In this document: positions 7,571 through 15,243 of the stretch, in pieces | Numbering within the stretch: position 1 is the first letter of the stretch | Layout of the letters: each line of letters begins with the position of its first letter | Origin: Robiginitomaculum sp. | GTDB taxonomy: Bacteria > Pseudomonadota > Alphaproteobacteria > Caulobacterales > Maricaulaceae | Assembly (NCBI GenBank): GCA_021776595.1 | Contig: JAJFFP010000061.1 | Span: forward strand, 1-47,960 | DNA length: 47,960 nucleotides | Direction: 5' to 3' | Made by a program: the position numbers and the translations under genes | Notes under the pieces: generated by a model | Database searches by the model: none | What the model was told of the DNA's origin: nothing | The model's input: only the letters and a program-made list of their open reading frames with translations

Positions 7571-7740
7571 ACAGATCACCAAATTATGACATTGTATTTT
7601 ATTGTTTTAATTGACTTATTTTTGTTGCGTCTCTGCTTTTAGCAGACATATGCACCCCCCCGGCAGAATTCACAGGGCAGTACAGGAAGAACCCGGCAAG
7701 ACTTGCTCACCAGATTATATAACAAATGTAAGGCTTTTGT

Positions 7741-8154
7741 TTAGGCCTGCGCCGCCACTGCCGGGGCTTGGCCAGCCGCCGTGTCTGCGCTCGCGTTGTT
7801 TTGTGATTGCGGCACCAGGCCCTGCATGACGGTGCGGTTAATATCGATCAGGGGATCAATTTCTGCACCATCGCGAATGACCTGCACAGAATATTTCTCG
7901 ACAAACATAGCCAGTGAAATAATGCCGGCGCGCAGAGAGTCGCTCAAGCCATTACGATCATCGGCGCAATCCTGCGCCAAAGCTGCCCAGATACGCTTAT
8001 TCCAGTCGATTACCGAGGAGAGCGCGCCCAGATTGCTCCGGTCGTAAGCCTTAACCTCGTGCAAAGCCCGAACCACCATGCCAAACAGACGGTATTCCGT
8101 CTCTCTGGGGTTTTCAGCCCGTGCGGACGCCTGCTGATACGCTGTCAGTGACAT
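7741..8154 (-). CDS. flaF: Flagellin biosynthesis regulator FlaF
   Basis: The start at 8154 gives MSLTAYQQASARAENPRETEYRLF, the typical FlaF opening. The body (LHEVKAYDRSNLGALSSVIDWNKRIWAALAQDC, then GLSDSLRAGIISLAMFVEKYSVQVIRDG) matches the all-helical FlaF domain to about residue 115. The tail is Ala/Gln-rich. An ATG at 8175 is possible, but GGGAAGG is well placed for 8154. FlaF promotes flagellin synthesis and secretion as the counterpart of FlbT. The gene overlaps flbT by 41 bases, so the two are co-transcribed and probably co-translated. Confidence 0.93.
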   Translation of the reverse strand: MSLTAYQQASARAENPRETEYRLFGMVVRALHEVKAYDRSNLGALSSVIDWNKRIWAALAQDCADDRNGLSDSLRAGIISLAMFVEKYSVQVIRDGAEIDPLIDINRTVMQGLVPQSQNNASADTAAGQAPAVAAQA

Positions 8155-8539
8155 GCGCCAACCTTCCCTCTTCATATTTCATGAGTTTCCGGCATTTATT
8201 TAGCGCCTTGTAAAACTCACCCGCCATTACATCCCGGCTTATGCCAACGCATTGAGACAGCATTTCAGGATTACGCACCGCGCTCATGAAGTCTGTCATA
8301 CGCAATACAAATTCTTCGTAATTCTCGTCGCTTTTGCCCGGGTCGAGATACATCAGCATGACGGGAAAATACACGCGCCTAGCCGGTGTGGTGACGTCGC
8401 TTTCCTGCATGATGTCTTTTTCGCGCAGGATCGCCGCATGGTTTTGTAATACCAGATTGGTTCTACGATCACCGTTTTCCAGAACTGCGCCATTAAGCAC
8501 AAAGCGCTCACCGGGTTTGAGTGATAATTTCAAGGGCAT
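8114..8539 (-). CDS. flbT: Flagellin mRNA repressor FlbT
   Basis: The start at 8539 (GGAG seven bases upstream) gives MPLKLSLKPGERFVLNGAV. NGDRRTNLVLQNHAAILREKDIM and RRVYFPVMLMYLD follow, all diagnostic of FlbT; the C-terminal part carries EFYKALNKCRKLMKYE. FlbT post-transcriptionally represses flagellin by acting on the 5' leader of flagellin mRNA, linking synthesis to hook completion. It is the first gene of the leftward flbT-flaF pair. The long overlap with flaF is unusual but both frames are well supported. Confidence 0.94.
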   Translation of the reverse strand: MPLKLSLKPGERFVLNGAVLENGDRRTNLVLQNHAAILREKDIMQESDVTTPARRVYFPVMLMYLDPGKSDENYEEFVLRMTDFMSAVRNPEMLSQCVGISRDVMAGEFYKALNKCRKLMKYEEGRLAHVTDSVSAGVRTG

Positions 8540-8745
8540 ACCCTGGCTCCAATCCACGCCTCGTCCCGTTGGCCAAAATGACCGGGATGAGGCCAGTATT
8601 AATGAAATAGCTAAAAGAACTCTAAATCGGATTGGTTAATGAAGCCCTGCAATACTGCACACCGTGTTAGGACAGCATTAATCGACACAGCGCAATCTGG
8701 CAGTCATCAAACTGGCCAAGAGGGCGAACCAGAAGGGGCGAAGCT

Positions 8746-10512
8746 GTGAGCACGGATATTCAATCCATTATCAAACAAAAGACGGACGAGGCCAAACGTG
8801 TGCCCAAAGGGGCCATTGGCGGGGCCTGCCTGCCTGAACTTGCCACAAATGGCAGTAATAAGACCGTAAACAAGATACTGCCGGTATTGCGCCGCGCCAA
8901 AAAAATGATTGATGCCGGGGATTACCCTAGCGGCGCAAAACTGGCCTTGCGTGCCATTAATATGGATGAGAACTGCGCCCTGGCGAATCATGTGATGGCC
9001 ATTGCCCTTGAAAAACTGGGGCATTTGTCCAAAGCACTGGAATTTTATGAACGCGCCTGGCGCCAGGACCCCAATGATGGCGAGGTTTACCAAAACCTGG
9101 CACTGGTGGCCTGGAAGCTGGACATGTTGCCGGCCGCCGAGAAATTTCTGCAATTATTTCTGGAAATATCGCCGGGCAATGTCAATGGCGTGATCAACCT
9201 TAGCGGTGTATTGCGTGATCAGGGGCGCTTTGAAGAAGCTGTCGAGCTGACCCGCGCAGCGATTTATACCCATCAGGACAATGCCATGTTATGGAATGCA
9301 CTGGCCACCGTCCTTCTGGAATCGGGTGATCCCTTTCAGGCCATGACCTTTTATGACGAGGCCTTGCGCCTTGACCCGGACAGTGCCCGCATCTGGCACA
9401 ATATGGCCTATGCAGCAGGTCTGGCGGGGGATCGCGAACTGGCCGCCAGCGCCGGGGAAAAAGCCCTCGCCATGAGCACGGTGCCAGAGGATCGCGCCAC
9501 TATAGAATACGGGCTTAGCCAGTCCTGTCTGGCGCTTGGCCAGTTGGAAAAGGGCTGGCGCGCCCACCTCTCCCGCTTTGATCCGGCCGGCCCCAGTAAC
9601 ATGCTCTACGCCATTGATGCACCGCGCTGGGATGGCGAGGAGGACCTCACCGGCAAACGGGTGCTGCTGATGGGCGAACAGGGGCTGGGCGATGAAGTTC
9701 TATACATGAATGCCGCGCAGGATTTTATGGATGCCATAGGCCCGAATGGCCGGGTGGATTTTGCCGTTGAGCGCCGCCTGATTGGTGTGGTGCAGCGCAC
9801 CTATTCACCAAGAAAGATAATGCGGCATTTCAATGTAAACCGTGAAGGCCGCCAGATCCGCGTGATCCCGGATGTCAAAGACTGGAGTGCATATGATTAT
9901 TATGTGCCGCTGGGCAATGCCGTGGCGGCGCAGCGCAAATCGCTGGAGGATTTTCCGGACCATAAGGGCTATCTGGTTCCCGACCCCGAAAAAGTCAAAA
10001 CCATGGAAAAGGCCGTTGCCGCTCTGCCTGCCGGGCCAAAGATTGGCCTGTGCTGGAAATCCATGGTGATGAATGCCAACCGCGCCAAATATTTCAGCCC
10101 GTTTGATGCCTGGAAGCCGGTCTTGCAAACCCCCGGCGCCGTTTTTGTCAGCATGCAATATGGGGATTGTGCCGAGGAAATCGCGCAAGCGCAAAAAGAT
10201 CTGGGCGTCACCATTCATGAACTGCCCGGCCTTGATCTTAAAGAGGATCTGGACGGGGTAGCCGCTGCCGGACTGGCGCTTGATTTGACCATTGGCCCGA
10301 TGAATGCCTCAACCAATCTGGCCGCCGCTCATGGGGGGATTGTCTGGTTTCTGGCCAGCCCTGATCACTGGCCCCTGCATTCCACCGGCACCATCCCCTG
10401 GTATCCAACCTCCCGTGTATTCTCGCCAGAACAGTTCGGTAAATGGGATGAAACCATGCAACGTGTGGCCAAAACCCTGGGCGATGTGGTCGGCCAGCGC
10501 AAAGTGGCTTAA
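8746..10512 (+). CDS. TPR protein with glycosyltransferase-like C-terminal half (FlbA-like flagellin modification candidate)
   Basis: This is a 588-residue protein. After a basic N-terminal region, residues about 45-300 hold tandem tetratricopeptide repeats (ALANHVMAIALEKLGHLSKA, EVYQNLALVAWKLDM, AMLWNALATVLLESGD, ARIWHNMAYAAGLAGD). The C-terminal half (GKRVLLMGEQGLGDEVLYM, then GPKIGLCWKS, then GAVFVSMQYGD and LDLTIGPMNASTNLAAAHG) resembles the GT9/GT41-like fold of TPR-linked sugar transferases. In Caulobacter a TPR protein, FlbA, lies beside flaF/flbT and affects flagellin modification; position and architecture fit that. It transcribes away from flbT. It is the best candidate for attaching the sugar made by the NeuB/PseB cluster to flagellin, though transferase activity is inferred. 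Confidence 0.75.
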   Translation: MSTDIQSIIKQKTDEAKRVPKGAIGGACLPELATNGSNKTVNKILPVLRRAKKMIDAGDYPSGAKLALRAINMDENCALANHVMAIALEKLGHLSKALEFYERAWRQDPNDGEVYQNLALVAWKLDMLPAAEKFLQLFLEISPGNVNGVINLSGVLRDQGRFEEAVELTRAAIYTHQDNAMLWNALATVLLESGDPFQAMTFYDEALRLDPDSARIWHNMAYAAGLAGDRELAASAGEKALAMSTVPEDRATIEYGLSQSCLALGQLEKGWRAHLSRFDPAGPSNMLYAIDAPRWDGEEDLTGKRVLLMGEQGLGDEVLYMNAAQDFMDAIGPNGRVDFAVERRLIGVVQRTYSPRKIMRHFNVNREGRQIRVIPDVKDWSAYDYYVPLGNAVAAQRKSLEDFPDHKGYLVPDPEKVKTMEKAVAALPAGPKIGLCWKSMVMNANRAKYFSPFDAWKPVLQTPGAVFVSMQYGDCAEEIAQAQKDLGVTIHELPGLDLKEDLDGVAAAGLALDLTIGPMNASTNLAAAHGGIVWFLASPDHWPLHSTGTIPWYPTSRVFSPEQFGKWDETMQRVAKTLGDVVGQRKVA

Positions 10513-10577
10513 ACACAATTCGCCCTTGCCCGGAGGCGATCAGGGCGATACCTCTTTGGCAAAAGAGGGAATGAAAC

Positions 10578-11420
10578 ATGCGTTTTGAAGGCACGGAAAA
10601 TTACGTTTCCACTGATGATTTATCCATTGCGGTTAATGCCGCCATCACCCTGGAGCGGCCATTACTGATCAAGGGGGAGCCTGGCACCGGCAAAACCATG
10701 CTGGCCATTGAGGTCGCCAAAGCGCTGGATTCACCACTGATAGAATGGCACGTGAAATCCACCACCAAGGCCCATCAGGGGCTTTATGAGTATGACGCCG
10801 TGGCCCGCCTGCGCGATAGCCAGCTTGGCGATCCAAAGGTTGAGGATGTCAAAAACTATATCCGCAAGGGCAAATTGTGGGAGGCGTTTACCTCGCAAAA
10901 ACGCCCGGTTTTGCTGATCGATGAAGTGGACAAGGCCGACATAGAATTTCCCAACGATTTGCTGCAAGAGCTGGATCGTATGGAGTTTCATGTCTATGAA
11001 ACCGGGCAAATGATCCGCGCCGAAACCCGCCCGATTATCATCATCACCTCCAATAATGAAAAAGAACTACCTGACGCATTTTTGCGCCGCTGCTTCTTTC
11101 ACTTCATCCGCTTTCCCGATGACGCCACCATGCAGGCGATTGTCGATGTGCATTTTCCCGGTATCAAAAAACGTCTGGTCGCCGAAGCCCTGAAGATTTT
11201 CTATGACATTCGCAAGGCACCGGGTTTGAAGAAAAAGCCCTCGACCTCTGAATTGCTGGACTGGCTGAAACTGCTCATGGCCGAGGACATTGACGCCATG
11301 ACCCTGCGGGAACGCGATCCACGCAAACTGATCCCGCCGCTGCATGGTGCACTCCTTAAAAACGAACAGGATGTGCAACTCTTTGAACGCCTGGCCTTTA
11401 TGGCACGGCGGGAAGAGTAG
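10578..11420 (+). CDS. MoxR-family AAA+ ATPase
   Basis: This 280-residue ATPase has Walker A GEPGTGKTM (about residue 34), IEWHVKSTTKAHQGLYEYD, Walker B PVLLIDEVDKAD, sensor 1 IIITSNNEKELPDAFLRRCFF and the C-terminal signature KKPSTSELLDWLKLLMAEDI. MoxR ATPases act with von Willebrand factor A proteins to insert cofactors or remodel complexes. This subfamily is normally followed directly by a CoxE-like VWA gene. None is present here: the next 1.2 kb is an AT-rich island. The start ATG has GAGGGA upstream, and the gene follows the TPR gene by 65 bases. Confidence 0.92.
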   Translation: MRFEGTENYVSTDDLSIAVNAAITLERPLLIKGEPGTGKTMLAIEVAKALDSPLIEWHVKSTTKAHQGLYEYDAVARLRDSQLGDPKVEDVKNYIRKGKLWEAFTSQKRPVLLIDEVDKADIEFPNDLLQELDRMEFHVYETGQMIRAETRPIIIITSNNEKELPDAFLRRCFFHFIRFPDDATMQAIVDVHFPGIKKRLVAEALKIFYDIRKAPGLKKKPSTSELLDWLKLLMAEDIDAMTLRERDPRKLIPPLHGALLKNEQDVQLFERLAFMARREE

Positions 11421-11423
11421 GAA

Positions 11424-12038
11424 ATGACTTTCGGTCCCTGGCAATTTGGCACGACCGAAGCGATAGCACTTATTCAGATTGCTGCTGTCTTACTTATTGC
11501 TTGGTAGGCAAAAGAAACCGCCAATCACTGGATCAAAAAAAGAGCAACAATACGCAAATCCGAAGTTGCTGAAAACTGCCTAGCACTCATGTATGAGGCT
11601 GATGATGTGTTCAGAGACATACGGTCTGGATATTATCCTATTCCAGAAGGTAAATCTCAGCTAACCGGTGCTGCAAAAGCAAAAGCTGATTACAAGCGTG
11701 GTATAGAACGGATTGAAGAGCACAGACCTTACTTTGATAAAGTCATTTCTATTCAACCAATCGCCAAAGCCCTACTGGGCGACAAGGTTTTAGAAAAGTT
11801 GAAAGACATATTACAACTTCGCATGGAAATAATCACCGCTTTTGCAGGACGCCTTAATTATAACGTTTCGAATGAAAAAGGAGAAAGTGATCAAACAGAT
11901 AACCAACAGCCCAGAAACGAATTATGGGACATTGCCCACGGCGCTTTCGACGACAAAGACGAATTTTACCAGCAATACAAAGCTGCCCTGAACAGCCTTG
12001 AAGATAAACTCCTACCCTTGATTAGGGGCGAAGCATAG
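11424..12038 (+). pseudogene. Membrane-anchored hypothetical protein interrupted by one in-frame amber codon
   Basis: An ATG at 11424, three bases after the MoxR stop and preceded by AGGAA, begins MTFGPWQFGTTEAIALIQIA, then a hydrophobic AVLLIAW segment, then TAG at 11505-11507. The same frame continues without another stop to 12038 (AKETANHWIKKRATIRKSE, CLALMYEADDVFRDIRSGYY, then a charged helical domain). An internal ATG at 11589 gives a 149-residue remainder. The layout is one N-terminal membrane helix plus a cytoplasmic helical domain of about 170 residues, a design seen in many small proteins of unknown function. The region is visibly richer in A+T than its neighbours. It could be a fresh pseudogene, a sequencing error or a readthrough gene. 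I do not recognise a named family. Confidence 0.6.
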
Positions 12039-12045
12039 ATTGCCT

Positions 12046-12179
12046 ATCCTTCGAGGCTTCGCTGGAGCTACGCACCTCAGGATGAGGTGTTTTTTTATCA
12101 AACTTGTTTTTTAGCCCTTTGCCATACTTATTAACTTTAACGCCTCATCCTGAGGTGGCGCGAAGCGCCCTCGAAGGAT
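12046..12179. repeat. REPIN-like inverted repeat pair 1
   Basis: The left arm (12046-12087) begins ATCCTTCGAGG and ends ACCTCAGGATGAGG. The right arm (12143-12179) is its inverse, CCTCATCCTGAGGT to CCTCGAAGGAT. The two arms are separated by 55 bases of AT-rich spacer. Each arm also contains its own short palindrome (CTCAGGATGAG and, in the right arm, GGCGCGAAGCGCC). Two inverted short palindromes with a spacer is the layout of REPIN elements. The right arm ends 19 bases before the GIY-YIG gene. Confidence 0.85.
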
Positions 12180-12198
12180 TGTCACAGGGAAACACTCC

Positions 12199-12501
12199 AT
12201 GACCGCATGGGCTTATATGCTGCGATGCTCTGATGGGTCATACTATGTTGGTTCGCATCGCGGCGAATATGTCGAGCAAAGGGTGCGCGAACACCAATCG
12301 GGTTATGGCAGCACATATACCAAACGGAGGCTACCAGTGGAACTGGTCTGGTCGCAAAGCTTTGAGCGCATTACCGACGCGATCGCCGCTGAACGCCAAC
12401 TCAAGGGCTGGAGCCGGAAGAAAAAAGAAGCATTGATAATTGGTGATTGGGACGATTTAAAAACACTCTCAAAAAGGCGTGGCGGAACCCCACGATGTTA
12501 A
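12199..12501 (+). CDS. Small GIY-YIG nuclease-family protein
   Basis: This 100-residue protein is essentially one GIY-YIG domain. WAYMLRCSDGSYYVGS supplies the YxL...YVG strands, VREHQSG the conserved Arg, and AIAAERQLKGWSRKKK the catalytic Glu helix typical of the YhbQ/UPF0213 group. Members are small nucleases or nuclease-like proteins of uncertain cellular task. The gene sits exactly between two REPIN-like repeat pairs (12046-12179 and 12504-12610); its stop codon is two bases from the second. This placement resembles transposase-like genes that mobilise flanking REP sequences, although those known enzymes (RAYTs) are tyrosine HUH proteins, not GIY-YIG. Function in repeat mobility is a hypothesis. 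Confidence 0.9.
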   Translation: MTAWAYMLRCSDGSYYVGSHRGEYVEQRVREHQSGYGSTYTKRRLPVELVWSQSFERITDAIAAERQLKGWSRKKKEALIIGDWDDLKTLSKRRGGTPRC

Positions 12502-12503
12502 AT

Positions 12504-12610
12504 ATCCTTCGAGGCTACCCCAGGATCAAATCCGGGGTACGCACCTCAGGATGAGGAGATTTATATTCAATTCATACCTCACTCTGAGGTGGCGCGAAGC
12601 GCCCTCGAAT
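12504..12610. repeat. REPIN-like inverted repeat pair 2
   Basis: The left arm (12504-12556) again starts ATCCTTCGAGG and ends ACCTCAGGATGAGG. The right arm (12577-12610) reads CCTCACTCTGAGGT, then GGCGCGAAGCGCC, then CTCGAAT. It is slightly degenerate compared with pair 1. The left arm also carries an inner hairpin at 12516-12539 (TACCCC and GGAT pairing with ATCC and GGGGTA). Same orientation and spacing logic as pair 1, so the two pairs bracket the GIY-YIG gene. Confidence 0.85.
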
Positions 12611-12627
12611 GGCCACAAAGAACACCC

Positions 12628-13263
12628 CTAATCCTTCTCCATCGCATCAATGATCCAGTCCTCGGCCATGGCCGCGATTTCCCAGTCCAGATAGTCCTCG
12701 TCAGATAATAATTCGCTGAAATAGGTGTCCACTTTAAGTGGGCAATCTACACCATAGGCATTAAAGCGCGTGGCATAGGGTGTGGCGAAGGCATCGGCGA
12801 TCGACCATTCATTAAAAAGGAAAGGCCCGCCATGAGAACTAAGGCAGTCCTCAAAGAGCGCTTGCAGCCGCATTGCATCTCGCATGGCGGCAGCGGGCAA
12901 AGCCGAAGTAGTGCGCCGGCGTAAATTCATCGGCGCTGCGGTGCGAAAATTTCCAAAATCATCCTGCATCTGTTGGCATAATGCCTTGGCCTGGGCGCTA
13001 TCCGCCGGGTCTTTTGGCCATAAATTAGGCACACATTTGGCGGCCCATTCGCTGATCGCCAGACTGTCCGGGATCATCTCTTCTTTCACCTGTAAAACCG
13101 GCACGGTGCCGGCGGGCGACAAGGCCAGTAACTTTTCCTTACTGCCCGGCACGTAAAGTTGAATGAGCTCTTCTTCAAATGACAAGCCAGATTTTTTAAG
13201 CACCAGCCAGGGTCGCATTGACCATGAAGAATAGTTTTTATTGCCAATATAAAGTTTCAGCAT
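12628..13263 (-). CDS. Glutathione S-transferase family protein
   Basis: This is a 211-residue soluble protein. The N-terminal thioredoxin-like domain (MLKLYIGNKNYSSWSMRPWL, then SPAGTVPVLQV and the DSLAISEW glutathione-binding turn) is followed by an all-helical domain (FLFNEWSIADAFATPYATRF contains the N-capping SxxD motif). The catalytic residue is probably a Ser in NYSSWSMRPW. The subfamily resembles bacterial GSTs annotated as YfcF/maleylacetoacetate isomerase-like, but the substrate cannot be assigned. The gene ends 18 bases from the repeat island and lies six bases after the sensor kinase stop, so it is probably co-transcribed with it. Confidence 0.9.
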   Translation of the reverse strand: MLKLYIGNKNYSSWSMRPWLVLKKSGLSFEEELIQLYVPGSKEKLLALSPAGTVPVLQVKEEMIPDSLAISEWAAKCVPNLWPKDPADSAQAKALCQQMQDDFGNFRTAAPMNLRRRTTSALPAAAMRDAMRLQALFEDCLSSHGGPFLFNEWSIADAFATPYATRFNAYGVDCPLKVDTYFSELLSDEDYLDWEIAAMAEDWIIDAMEKD

Positions 13264-13269
13264 CGTGGC

Positions 13270-14988
13270 TTAACCAGCGGCTATTTTTTTGGCGCTATTG
13301 CTGATTTCCTCACTGGCGGTTTGCGCCCGGCGAATATGATCGCGCACATCAAGATGCGCCAATTCCCCCAGCCCCAGTGCGCCGCCGTCCAGCACCGGTA
13401 AACGCACACAAACCGTGGTGCCAGCCCCCAACTTGCTTTGCACCTGCATACTGCCCAGATGTAGTTCGGCCAGTGATTTCACCAGCGCCATGCCAAGACC
13501 AGTGCCACGCGCATTGGTGGTCTGGGCGCTGGCGGCTTGTTGATAGGGATTGCCGATTTTGGCCGCATCTTCGGGCGACATACCGACCCCGTCATCACAA
13601 ACCGCGATCAGCACATCTTCGTTCTGGATGCTTAGCTTCACCGTTATCGTGCCGCCAGCCGGGGTAAATTTGATGGCATTGGAAAGCAAGTTAAACAGAA
13701 TTTGCCGCATGGCCTTGCGGTCGGCCAGTACCGGCACCACCGTATTTGGCAATCGGGTTTTCAGGGTAACGCCTGCCTCTTCTGCCCCCAGTTGCATCAG
13801 TTTGACGCTGGCAGAAACCAGGTCGCGGGCATCAAAACCGGTTTTGTTCAACGTGTAATGATCGGCCTCGATCTTGGACATGTCCAGCACATCCCCAACC
13901 AGATCAAGCAAATGGCGACCGCTATCATAAATCAGGTCGGCATATTCGGCATATTTGGCGGGTAACGGCCCAAACAGCCGCGCTTTCATCATATCGGAAA
14001 ACCCGATTATGGCGTTTAACGGTGTGCGTAGCTCATGACTGATCCCGGCCAGAAACTGTGATCTTTCGCGCGCCGCATCCAGCGCCGCATCTCGTTCGGC
14101 CACCAGGCGTTCCTCACGGGCCGCCCGTTCGGTAATATCATGAAGATAGACCATTAAGGCGCGCTCTGCGTCACGGACTAAACGCAACTCGAAGCGTTGT
14201 GGCTTTTTTTGTTCTGCCGCGATAATTTCCACTTCAACATCTTCGCTCTGACCGGAGCGCAATACCCGCTCTGCGGCGGCAGCAAACCGGGCGCGGTGCG
14301 CTGGTTTTAAGGCGCTACCCAACCGTCTGGCCCCGCCTAGAATACGCCGCGCTTCGGGTGAAGCAGCCAGATTGCGCCCACGCGCATCCATGCACACCAC
14401 CGGATCGAGCGCAAAACGCAGCAGACGCAAACGCGATGAATGCGTATCCCAACCACCCTGGCGGTGCACCACCAGCGCGCTGGAAGAGGCAATCAGGGTA
14501 AGAATGATACTAAACGGGCCGACCAGCCCGGTGGCATCGGCATTACCAATGCCAGAGGGAAGCAAACCACCAGCCTGCATCGCCACCAGCAGGGCCACCG
14601 CAAACATGGAAAGCGCCGTGGCCTCCATAGTCAGACGTGCCCGGCCAATGCCATAAGCTGACACTATGGGAAGCACAAACAACACCACAAACGGGGTTGC
14701 CATACTACCGGCAGAAGCCACCGCCAGACCAGCCAGTGCCGTCCAGCCCAGCACCACCAGTGCCTGCGCCCAGTCTTCACGTAAAAACGGGCTGACCAGC
14801 AACCCCAATATAGCTGGTAAACTGGCCAAAAGAGCAATGCTTAAAATGGCGGGACGGACCAATGCCGAACTGAGAAACAGGGTCATGGTCGCGCAGACCA
14901 GAACCCCGCCAATCCACAATAAAGGCATGATCAGGGCAGTACCTGGAATACGATGGGGTTTGGCCCCAAGAATCGATTCTTTTATCAT
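13270..14988 (-). CDS. Sensor histidine kinase, six-TM, PAS plus HisKA/HATPase (DivJ/PleC-like)
   Basis: This is a 572-residue membrane kinase. Residues 1-175 contain six hydrophobic segments; about 190-300 form a PAS-like domain (LDPVVCMDARGRNLAASPEAR). The H-box is FLAGISHELRTPLNAIIGF, the N-box ILFNLLSNAIKFTPAGGT, and the G-boxes CDDGVGMS and GTGLGMALVKSLAE. The stretch DLIYDSGRHLLDLVGDVLDMSKIEAD is typical of the PleC/DivJ group that controls DivK in the alphaproteobacterial cell cycle. Six N-terminal membrane helices recall DivJ, but no DivK or PleD is nearby, so orthology is tentative. The upstream region (14989-15234) has a CGTTAA-N6-TTAACG palindrome. Confidence 0.9.
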   Translation of the reverse strand: MIKESILGAKPHRIPGTALIMPLLWIGGVLVCATMTLFLSSALVRPAILSIALLASLPAILGLLVSPFLREDWAQALVVLGWTALAGLAVASAGSMATPFVVLFVLPIVSAYGIGRARLTMEATALSMFAVALLVAMQAGGLLPSGIGNADATGLVGPFSIILTLIASSSALVVHRQGGWDTHSSRLRLLRFALDPVVCMDARGRNLAASPEARRILGGARRLGSALKPAHRARFAAAAERVLRSGQSEDVEVEIIAAEQKKPQRFELRLVRDAERALMVYLHDITERAAREERLVAERDAALDAARERSQFLAGISHELRTPLNAIIGFSDMMKARLFGPLPAKYAEYADLIYDSGRHLLDLVGDVLDMSKIEADHYTLNKTGFDARDLVSASVKLMQLGAEEAGVTLKTRLPNTVVPVLADRKAMRQILFNLLSNAIKFTPAGGTITVKLSIQNEDVLIAVCDDGVGMSPEDAAKIGNPYQQAASAQTTNARGTGLGMALVKSLAELHLGSMQVQSKLGAGTTVCVRLPVLDGGALGLGELAHLDVRDHIRRAQTASEEISNSAKKIAAG

Positions 14989-15091
14989 GGGCCAATTGTT
15001 TGCCTATTGCGTTAACAAATGCTGAATCGACCGGGCCTGTATCGAACGTCAAAACCCGTCTATCAAATTGATATTGTTTAGATATTCTGGA

Positions 15092-15109
15092 CGTTAAGAT
15101 TTATTAACG
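15092..15109. promoter_or_regulatory. CGTTAA-N6-TTAACG palindrome between divergent genes
   Basis: A perfect six-base inverted repeat with six-base spacing lies in the 255-base gap between the divergent sensor kinase and secreted-protein genes. The half-sites recall CtrA boxes (TTAA-N7-TTAA) but the spacing is one base short and the symmetry is inverted. A similar site is at 30520-30535. Possible operator; the regulator is unknown. Confidence 0.4.
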
Positions 15110-15243
15110 CGACAGGCTTTGACCACGGTTTTCGAGCCTGCGCATTTGGCGATCGTCAATTTCTGCTCTAGTATGCTGGCAAGGCAATTGCATTTAATTG
15201 GCCCTGTGCTGCAATATGGCACATAATCTGGAACGTGTTGAAT

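Noticed and set aside
7485-7571. Upstream start for flagellin C
   Set aside because: The extension would translate through the sigma-54 promoter and is not flagellin-like.
12046-12610. CRISPR array
   Set aside because: The repeats are inverted pairs of palindromes with unequal spacers around one gene, not regular direct repeats, and no cas gene is present.
15094-15108. CtrA binding box upstream of the sensor kinase
   Set aside because: The TTAA half-sites are six bases apart rather than seven and arranged as an inverted repeat; kept only as an unnamed palindrome.
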